Assembly (NCBI GenBank): GCA_016215605.1
Contig: JACRJB010000068.1
Location: forward strand, 62,001-126,000
DNA from: Rhodopseudomonas palustris
Lineage (GTDB): Bacteria; Pseudomonadota; Alphaproteobacteria; Rhizobiales; Xanthobacteraceae
Direction: 5' to 3'
Length of the DNA: 64,000 bases
The notes under the pieces are model-generated. The model was not told the DNA's origin and ran no database searches. It worked only from the letters and a program-made list of their open reading frames with translations. This document shows, piece by piece, positions 56,942 through 64,000 of the stretch (positions are counted from its first letter, which is position 1; each line of letters starts with the position of its first letter). The position numbers and the translations under genes are program-made.

Positions 56942-58324
56942 TCAGGCTGCCGGCCGCGCCGCGAGGCTGCGGTTCTGCGCCCGCGCCCAAACCGGCGAGT
57001 TGGCCACCGCGTCGAGATTGCGCGCGAGTTCGATGATGCCCGCATAGCCGGCATAGCCGATGCGGCGAACGTGATCGATGTCGAGGAACGGCAGCCGCGA
57101 TTTCATTGCCGGGAAGATGTAGCGATCGCCGGCGACCAGAACGTCGGCGCCGCAATCGTGAAACGCCGCTATCAGAGCGCGCTGGTCGTTGTCCTCGATC
57201 ATCCGCGCCTGCGGCCCCATCAGCTCGCGGATGCGGGCCTTGTCCTCCTCGGTGGACTTTTCGGTGCCGGTCGCCACCACCTCGACACCGAGATCCTGCA
57301 TCGCCGACACCAACGACCAGGACTTGTAGCCGCCGGCGAACACCAGCACGCGTTTGCCCGCGACCCGCGGCCGGATCGAGACGAGTTCGTTTGCGACACA
57401 CGCTTCTTCGCGGGCGATCAGCGCCTCGGTGCGACGGTCGAGCTCCGGATCGTTCAGCAGCCGGGCGAAATTGCGGAAGGCGTCGGAGGTGTCGCGGACG
57501 CCGTAGAACGAACCTTCGAAATACGGCGCGCCGTAGCTCTCTTCGAGCTTGCGGGCGACGTGGATCATCGCCTTGGAGCACACCACCATGTTGGCTTTGG
57601 CGCGGTGCATGGTCTGCACCTCGCGGAAGCGGGAATCGCCGGAGAAGCTGCACAGGATGCGCAAGCCGAGCTCGTCGAACAGCGGCGCGACGTTCCAGAA
57701 CTCGCCGCCGACGTTCCATTCGCCGATCAGGTTGACGTCGTGCACGGTCCCGGGGAAATCGCTGGAGGCGGGCAGGGGATCCGGCTCGCGTGTACCGATA
57801 ACGTGACGCACCACGGCGTCGCCGGCGATCCGGTTGCCGAGATTCTTGTTACCATAGAAGCCGGCGCAGTCGATCGGGATCACCGAAAGGCCGAAGCGCT
57901 CGGATGCGGTCTTGGCGACGACATCGACATCATCGCCCTGCAGCGCCGGGATGCAGGTGACATAGACGAACACCGCCGCCGGGTTGTAGCGCTCGGCGAC
58001 ATAGCGGATCGCGCCGTACAGCTTCTTCTCGCCGCGGCCCATGATCACGTCCATGTCGCTGAGATCGGTGGTCATGCCGACGCGATACAGATCGGAGCCG
58101 GAGGAGCGCGAGCCGCGATTGTCCCAGGACGACCCCGCGCAGCCGATCGGGCCATGGACAATGTGGGCGGCGTCGGCGATCGGCAGCAGCGCATTGCGGG
58201 CGCCGTCGTAGCAGCAGCCGCCTTGGGTCGCGCCGGGCTTCGGCGCAGCGCAGCCGGACTTCGACTTGTTGTTCTGAGCGCACGCCGGCTCGTCCTTCAG
58301 CGCCAGCACGTCCTCGGGCTTCAT
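56942..58324 (-). CDS. vnfE: V-nitrogenase cofactor scaffold subunit VnfE (NifE family)
   Basis: 460 residues, NifD/NifE-like. Ligand-type cysteines are in [20 protein letters not shown] and [17 protein letters not shown], with [13 protein letters not shown] further on. The N-terminus [18 protein letters not shown] has extra cysteines, as in NifE. The ATG at 58324 (GGAGAAC upstream) is preferred over the longer open frame because a sigma-54 promoter lies at 58363-58377, inside that longer frame. First gene of vnfENX and the TIM-Nfu gene. Confidence 0.9.
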   Translation of the reverse strand: MKPEDVLALKDEPACAQNNKSKSGCAAPKPGATQGGCCYDGARNALLPIADAAHIVHGPIGCAGSSWDNRGSRSSGSDLYRVGMTTDLSDMDVIMGRGEKKLYGAIRYVAERYNPAAVFVYVTCIPALQGDDVDVVAKTASERFGLSVIPIDCAGFYGNKNLGNRIAGDAVVRHVIGTREPDPLPASSDFPGTVHDVNLIGEWNVGGEFWNVAPLFDELGLRILCSFSGDSRFREVQTMHRAKANMVVCSKAMIHVARKLEESYGAPYFEGSFYGVRDTSDAFRNFARLLNDPELDRRTEALIAREEACVANELVSIRPRVAGKRVLVFAGGYKSWSLVSAMQDLGVEVVATGTEKSTEEDKARIRELMGPQARMIEDNDQRALIAAFHDCGADVLVAGDRYIFPAMKSRLPFLDIDHVRRIGYAGYAGIIELARNLDAVANSPVWARAQNRSLAARPAA

Positions 58325-58362
58325 CCCGTTCTCCGTCGCGCGTGGGTTCTGACAGGAGAGGT

Positions 58363-58377
58363 GCAATCGGCGGGCCA
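58363..58377 (-). promoter_or_regulatory. Sigma-54 promoter of vnfENX
   Basis: TGGCCCGCCGATTGC: one mismatch in the -24 element (TGGCAC), perfect -12 TTGC and correct GG-N10-GC spacing. It rules out the longer VnfE start. Leader of about 27 bases. Confidence 0.75.
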
Positions 58378-58492
58378 AGCGCGCCAGCCTGTCAATCCAG
58401 TCAGAATATAGCGGTGAAGCATACTTTAATCGGAGAGACTCGCATCTTTGGGCCCGCGTCACGTACGTTTTCGATAGAAGGCCTCAGATTTA

Positions 58493-58506
58493 GTACATTT
58501 CGGAAC
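58493..58506. promoter_or_regulatory. Putative VnfA activator site between vnfE and vnfA
   Basis: GTACATTTCGGAAC = GTAC-N6-GAAC. This matches the VnfA binding motif described for the Azotobacter vnf promoters (GTACC-type dyads with GAAC or GTAC half-sites). It is 116 bases upstream of the vnfE promoter and about 99 bases upstream of the vnfA promoter candidate, both suitable distances for a sigma-54 activator. Confidence 0.6.
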
Positions 58507-58604
58507 GCAGCGGCGTTCGTGTGCGAAAGCGGACAACACAGGCACGTTCGTAATCTAACAATATCGCTATTCATAAAAATCAATGATTTACGATTTTTAA
58601 GTGC

Positions 58605-58619
58605 TGGCCTCAAATTTGC
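58605..58619 (+). promoter_or_regulatory. Possible sigma-54 promoter of vnfA
   Basis: TGGCCTCAAATTTGC: -24 TGGCCT (two mismatches) and a perfect -12 TTGC with GG-N10-GC. It lies 37 bases before the vnfA ATG, within an unusually AT-rich stretch. It would put vnfA under sigma-54, perhaps under its own control. Confidence 0.45.
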
Positions 58620-58656
58620 AACGCCGGTGTTGCTGTGACCAGCCGAGGCGTTCGTG

Positions 58657-60288
58657 ATGAACCTGTCCGAGACCGTTCAAGTCGAGGTCGATGACCTTTC
58701 CGAAGAATTCAGCCACTGTTTCACCGGCGAATGCCGGGTCAACGTGCTGCCGCTGCTGTACCAGATCAGCAAGATTATCACCGACAGCGAGGATCTGGCG
58801 AAGACGCTGACGCTGATCCTGTCGGTGATGCAGCATCAGCTCAAGATCCAGCGCGGCATGGTCACGCTGTACGACCGCGAGTCGCAGACCATCTTCATCC
58901 ACGAGAGCTTCGGCCTGACCGAGGATCAGAAGGCGCGCGGGTTGTATGCGCCGGGCGAGGGCATCACCGGGCAGGTGGTGGAGAGCGGCAAACCGATCAT
59001 CGTCCCGCATCTGCGCGACGACAGCCGTTTTCTCGATCGCACCAAGTCGCACGCCGACGGCAACGGCAACGCGTCGTTCTTTTGCGTGCCGATCATCCAT
59101 GGTCGCAAGGTGCTCGGCACCATCAGCGCCGAGCGCGGCTATCGCAATCGAAGGCTGCTGAAGCAGGACGTCGAAGTGCTGTCGACCATTGCGTCGATGA
59201 TCGCGCCGGCGGTCGAGCTGTATCTGCTCGAGAATGTCGACAAGGTTCGGTTGGAGAACGAGAATCGGCGGCTGCAGAGCGAACTCAAGGAGCGCTTCAA
59301 GCCGTCCAACATCATCGGCAGCTCCAAGCCGATGCAGGCGGTGTACGACCTGATCCAGAAGGTCGCGGCGACCAAGACCACGGTGCTGATCCTCGGCGAA
59401 AGCGGCGTCGGCAAGGAACTGGTCGCCAACGCCATGCACTACAACAGCGCCAATGCCGACGGCCCGTTCGTCAAGTTCAACTGCGCGGCGCTGCCGGAGA
59501 ACATCGTCGAGAGCGAATTGTTCGGCCACGAGAAGGGTTCGTTCACCGGCGCGGTCGGGATGCGCAAGGGCCGGTTCGAACTCGCCGACGGCGGCACGAT
59601 CTTTCTCGACGAGATCGGCGAACTCAGCCTGCCGATGCAAGCCAAACTGCTGCGCGTGCTGCAGGAGCGCACGTTCGAGCGGGTTGGTGGCTCGAAGCCG
59701 GTCAAGGTTGACCTGCGCATCATCGCCGCCACCAATCGTAACCTGCTCGACATGGTGGCGAAGGGCACGTTCCGCGAGGATCTGTACTACCGGCTCAACG
59801 TGTTCCCGATCACCATCCCGCCGCTGCGCGATCGTGGCAGCGACGTGGTGCTACTCGCCGATCATTTCGTCGCCCGAAACGCGGCGGCGTCCGGCAAGGA
59901 GGTCAAGCGGATTTCGACGCCGGCGCTGAACATGCTGATGGCGTATCATTGGCCCGGCAATGTCCGCGAACTCGAAAACGTCATCGAGCGCTCCGTCATC
60001 CTGTCCGACGACGGCGTGATCCACGGCTACAATCTGCCGCCGTCGCTGCAGACCTCGGAGGAGACCGGCACCAATTTCGGCTGCAGCATGGAGGCCAAGG
60101 TCGAGGCGGTCGAATACGAGATGATCATCGAGGCGCTGAAGACCCACAACGGCAACACCACCGAAGCCGCCAAGGAACTCGGCCTGACCCGCCGCGTGCT
60201 CGGCCTCCGCATCGAAAAATACGGTATCGACTATCGGATCTATCGCCGCTCCTACATCGCCAAACAGTCAGCCAAGCAGAAAGAGTGA
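58657..60288 (+). CDS. vnfA: V-nitrogenase transcriptional activator VnfA (NifA family)
   Basis: 543 residues. N-terminal [21 protein letters not shown] (Cys21, Cys26) is followed by a GAF domain, the AAA+ domain (Walker [11 protein letters not shown]; Walker [13 protein letters not shown]) and the HTH (NGNTTEAAKELGLTRRVLGLRIEKYG). It is a close paralogue of AnfA at 39052 and shares the N-terminal cysteine motif. The sigma-54 contact loop reads GSFTGA. ATG 58657 has GAGG 8 bases upstream; a GTG at 58654 is an alternative. Position between vnfE and vnfH identifies it as VnfA. Confidence 0.92.
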   Translation: MNLSETVQVEVDDLSEEFSHCFTGECRVNVLPLLYQISKIITDSEDLAKTLTLILSVMQHQLKIQRGMVTLYDRESQTIFIHESFGLTEDQKARGLYAPGEGITGQVVESGKPIIVPHLRDDSRFLDRTKSHADGNGNASFFCVPIIHGRKVLGTISAERGYRNRRLLKQDVEVLSTIASMIAPAVELYLLENVDKVRLENENRRLQSELKERFKPSNIIGSSKPMQAVYDLIQKVAATKTTVLILGESGVGKELVANAMHYNSANADGPFVKFNCAALPENIVESELFGHEKGSFTGAVGMRKGRFELADGGTIFLDEIGELSLPMQAKLLRVLQERTFERVGGSKPVKVDLRIIAATNRNLLDMVAKGTFREDLYYRLNVFPITIPPLRDRGSDVVLLADHFVARNAAASGKEVKRISTPALNMLMAYHWPGNVRELENVIERSVILSDDGVIHGYNLPPSLQTSEETGTNFGCSMEAKVEAVEYEMIIEALKTHNGNTTEAAKELGLTRRVLGLRIEKYGIDYRIYRRSYIAKQSAKQKE

Positions 60289-60293
60289 TCACC

Positions 60294-60692
60294 ATGTGCG
60301 ACAGTTGCGGACCGGAATCGCCCGAGGACCAAGCGTCCGAACAGGCAGCGCGCGCATCGCTGCGGGTCCGACACTTCCATCTGATCCTGGCGGATATCGC
60401 GGTCGCCGCTGCGGCGCAAAGTCTCGGGCATTCCGCCCAGCTCGCCGCTGCTGGCGACTACGTGCCCGGCGCAATCCGCGACCTTTGGCAAGAGAACGCC
60501 CCGGACGATGCGGCGCTGCGCCGGGTCAACGCGCTGGCGAACGCCGGAACGGCGTCGCTGCAGCAGCAGGACGCCGGCAAACTGGCATTGGCGGCGCAAC
60601 GCTACGGCATCCCACTCGACGCAACCCTCGCGGAGGAAATCGCCGGCCATTTCGCCGAGCGGCGCGATGCGGTGATGACCTACAATCGGTGA
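60294..60692 (+). CDS. Small cysteine-containing protein downstream of vnfA
   Basis: 132 residues starting CDSCGPESPEDQ after the Met, with cysteines only at residues 2 and 5. The rest is alanine-rich and helical (RHFHLILADIAVAAAAQSL, LREL-type helices, and a C-terminal EEIAGHFAERRDAVMTYNR). I do not recognise the family. It starts five bases after the vnfA stop, so it belongs to the vnfA transcript. A metal- or cluster-linked regulatory partner of VnfA is a guess based only on the Cys pair and position. Confidence 0.75.
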   Translation: MCDSCGPESPEDQASEQAARASLRVRHFHLILADIAVAAAAQSLGHSAQLAAAGDYVPGAIRDLWQENAPDDAALRRVNALANAGTASLQQQDAGKLALAAQRYGIPLDATLAEEIAGHFAERRDAVMTYNR

Positions 60693-60707
60693 ACGGCTAT
60701 CTCAGCT

Positions 60708-60786
60708 CGTCATTGCGAGGAGCGTAGCGAGAAGCAATCCAGCCCCATGGACTGCGCTGGATTGCTTCGCTTCGCTCGCGATGACG
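60708..60786. repeat. Dispersed palindromic repeat, copy B
   Basis: Starts CGTCATTGCGAGGAGCGTAG and ends in GCTTCGCTCGCGATGACG. Nearly identical to the copy at 18179. It lies between the convergent vnfA-side and vnfH genes. Confidence 0.85.
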
Positions 60787-60832
60787 TGGAGGGTATGTTC
60801 TCCCTCCCAATTCTGGTATGGCCAGAACGCAA

Positions 60833-60859
60833 ATGGCCGGGACGAACCCGGCCATCGCG
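60833..60859. repeat. REP-like palindrome fragment before the vnfH stop
   Basis: ATGGCCGGGACGAACCCGGCCAT, one arm of the CGTCATGGCCGGG repeat family. It could serve as the vnfH terminator on the minus strand. Confidence 0.55.
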
Positions 60860-60881
60860 TCGGACGTTCAGGTTCGCCTAT

Positions 60882-61832
<951 letters not shown>

Positions 61833-62636
61833 TCACGGCGCGCTCGGCGCCTGCACCAGCTCGATGCGGTGACCGTCCGGATCCTCAATGAAAGCAACGA
61901 TGGACTCGCCGTGGCGCTGCGCCCGCGGCGGCCGCGGCATGGTCACCCCCTGCGCCGCCAGCCGGTCGCACAGCGCGGTAATTCCCGACACGCCGATGGC
62001 GATGTGCCCGTACGAAGTACCGTGCGTGTACGGCTGATCCTCGGTCCAGTTGAACACCAGCTCGATCGTCATCCCCGACGAGCCGGCGCCGTAGCCCAGA
62101 TAGGCCTGCGTGAACTGGTTCTTTTTGTGATCGCGCCGCTCCAGCACCGTCATGCCGAGTAGGCGCGTATAGAAGTCGATGGCGCGGTCGATGTCGGTGA
62201 CGCGCAGCATGGCGTGCAGGAGCTGGAATTGCGAGGTGTCCAGTGGCGCTTCGCTGCGGGCGGCGGATTTCGAAGCGAACACTTCTAAGAGTGCCGCCTC
62301 GACGCCCTTCCCGGCGAAGCGGTCGATCGCCTCGATGCCGACGCCTGCGAGCTTCTCCTGCGGCGTTACGCCGATCTTGGCGACCAGCAACACTTGGCAA
62401 TCCTTCAGCATCCGGCAGATCGTGTCGCGGCGATCCTCTTCGCCCTCGGCGTATTGGCCGACGTCGCGGTCCTCGACAGGGACGATGCCGGAGGCCGAGA
62501 CGTCGTAAACCCGGAAGAGGTCGGCCTGGCCGAAATGCTGGTCGATCCGAATGCCCTCGCTGCTGGCGACGGCGATCCGGAGGGTCGATGAGCGAGAGGT
62601 CGGCTCCGCGCGCGGAGCGTCGAGTTCAGCCAGCAT
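61833..62636 (-). CDS. NifX/NifB-C-like domain fused to glyoxalase I
   Basis: 267 residues. Residues 17 to about 122 match the NifX/NifB C-terminal cofactor-binding fold (LRIAVASSEGIRIDQHFGQA, CQVLLVAKIGVTPQEKLAGVG). Residues 138-262 match short glyoxalase I with all four metal ligands: His141 (LLHAMLRVTDIDRAIDFYTR), Glu192 (TIELVFNW), His211 (SYGHIAIGV) and Glu259 (HRIELVQ). The longer open frame to 62687 is excluded, because a sigma-54 promoter lies at 62672-62686; ATG 62636 has AGGAGAA upstream. It lies upstream of vnfH on the same strand. A link between cofactor handling and the glyoxalase domain is unexplained. Confidence 0.88.
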   Translation of the reverse strand: MLAELDAPRAEPTSRSSTLRIAVASSEGIRIDQHFGQADLFRVYDVSASGIVPVEDRDVGQYAEGEEDRRDTICRMLKDCQVLLVAKIGVTPQEKLAGVGIEAIDRFAGKGVEAALLEVFASKSAARSEAPLDTSQFQLLHAMLRVTDIDRAIDFYTRLLGMTVLERRDHKKNQFTQAYLGYGAGSSGMTIELVFNWTEDQPYTHGTSYGHIAIGVSGITALCDRLAAQGVTMPRPPRAQRHGESIVAFIEDPDGHRIELVQAPSAP

Positions 62637-62671
62637 GGCGGTTCTCCTGATGATGAGCTGAGATGCGTTAC

Positions 62672-62686
62672 GCAACGCGCGTGCCA
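62672..62686 (-). promoter_or_regulatory. Sigma-54 promoter of the NifX-glyoxalase gene
   Basis: TGGCACGCGCGTTGC, a perfect -24/-12 match. It overlaps the apparent upstream ATG of the open frame, so translation must start further in, at 62636. Confidence 0.88.
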
Positions 62687-62758
62687 CACCAGGCGGCGTA
62701 AAAACGCACGCTCAGGTCCGCCGCCCGCACGACCGCGTGCGACTCTCGGAAGATTTTG

Positions 62759-62772
62759 TACCGCGATGAACG
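62759..62772. promoter_or_regulatory. Putative VnfA activator site upstream of the NifX-glyoxalase promoter
   Basis: GTACCGCGATGAAC = GTAC-N6-GAAC, the same pattern as at 58493 and as the GTACC-N5-GAAC site of Azotobacter vnfH. It is 73 bases upstream of the minus-strand promoter and about 160 bases upstream of the vnfD promoter, so it might serve both. Confidence 0.6.
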
Positions 62773-62787
62773 AAACGACTCTCCGCC

Positions 62788-62877
62788 GTCATGCCCGGCC
62801 TTGTGCCGGGCATCCACGGAATCGCGCGCTGATGCGCCCAAGGACGTGGATGGCCGGGACGAGCCCGGCCATGACGG
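62788..62877. repeat. Paired REP-like palindrome in the vnf divergent control region
   Basis: CGTCATGCCCGGCCTTGTGCCGGGCATCCACG and the second arm ATGGCCGGGACGAGCCCGGCCATGACG, as at 7605. It lies between the VnfA site and the vnfD promoter. Confidence 0.8.
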
Positions 62878-62934
62878 CGACAATCACGAACAGGACCGCT
62901 TAGTGACGTTCGAAGTAAGCACCCGTCCCGTACT

Positions 62935-62949
62935 TGGCACGATAGCTGC
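62935..62949 (+). promoter_or_regulatory. Sigma-54 promoter of vnfD
   Basis: TGGCACGATAGCTGC: perfect -24, and -12 CTGC with one mismatch; GG-N10-GC spacing holds. Predicted leader about 95 bases. Confidence 0.8.
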
Positions 62950-62960
62950 AATCCCCCTGA

Positions 62961-64000
<1,040 letters not shown>

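Noticed and set aside
58325-58462. Longer N-terminus for VnfE (46 extra residues)
   Set aside because: It would span the sigma-54 promoter at 58363-58377 and has no similarity to NifE/VnfE; ATG 58324 has a ribosome site.
58563-58594. Dyad ATCGCTATT...ATTTACGAT as a Mo-box at vnfA
   Set aside because: The half-sites match loosely and the spacing differs from the 24-bp ModE operator, so it is not listed as a site.
62637-62687. Longer start for the NifX-glyoxalase protein at 62687
   Set aside because: A perfect sigma-54 promoter at 62672-62686 overlaps it, so the transcript starts after it.

Overview
The window looks like chromosomal DNA of a photosynthetic alphaproteobacterium close to Rhodopseudomonas palustris. 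It is GC-rich and carries Bradyrhizobium/Rhodopseudomonas-type intergenic palindromes. It holds both alternative nitrogenase systems, the Fe-only (anf) and the vanadium (vnf) system, about 22 kb apart. The assignment rests on AnfD/AnfG/AnfK and VnfD sequence features and on gene order. No strain can be named from the sequence.

Layout. (1) 1-24 kb: transport and catabolism. There is the end of a peptide-type ABC transporter with an acyl-CoA ligase, a fused biotin-dependent carboxylase and a hot-dog protein (+). Then a minus-strand operon: GntR regulator, SsuABC-type importer, a CE4 deacetylase-like protein, a fumarylacetoacetase-family protein and a MetE-like protein. Then a second Dpp-type transporter with an AtzG/AtzE-like amidase pair between its two ATPase genes. 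(2) 24-30 kb: a ketopantoate reductase gene broken by one amber codon, guaC, an acyl-CoA dehydrogenase, tRNA-Ser(CGA) with a possible integrase relic, and an aldehyde dehydrogenase. (3) 29.7-41.9 kb: the Fe-nitrogenase region. It has an HTH-only ModE, two ModE-type operators (Mo-boxes), a sigma-54 promoter, anfHDGK, anfO, a gamma-glutamylcyclotransferase-like gene, a NifA-like activator without a GAF domain, convergent anfA, and an Anf3-like flavoprotein. (4) 42-54 kb: a MocR regulator divergent from an operon for a CUT1-type ABC transporter with two unequal ATPases, two class I glutamine amidotransferases, a glutamine synthetase-like ligase and an amidase. (5) 54-64 kb: the V-nitrogenase region. 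vnfE-vnfN-vnfX and a TIM-barrel/Nfu fusion lie on the minus strand. vnfA and a small Cys protein lie on the plus strand. vnfH follows a NifX/glyoxalase I fusion gene on the minus strand. vnfD starts at 63054 and runs off the window; vnfG and vnfK are expected beyond it.

How the genes fit together. Sigma-54 (-24/-12) promoters can be read in front of anfH, vnfE, vnfA, the NifX-glyoxalase gene, vnfH and vnfD. Two GTAC-N6-GAAC motifs that match the VnfA activator-site pattern known from Azotobacter lie upstream of vnfE and of the NifX-glyoxalase gene. A near-perfect Mo-box lies upstream of the anfH promoter, and a second lies between the aldehyde dehydrogenase gene and a small hypothetical gene next to the ModE gene. 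This suggests that molybdenum acts directly on anfHDGK, with AnfA and VnfA as dedicated activators. nifB, nifV and the Mo-nitrogenase genes are not in the window.

The most unusual items are two uncharacterised domain fusions in the vnf cluster (TIM barrel + Nfu; NifX + glyoxalase I), a NifA-like activator that lacks its sensor domain but keeps the four-cysteine redox motif, a ModE without a molybdate-binding domain, and a glutamylcyclotransferase-like anf gene whose catalytic Glu appears to be Gln.
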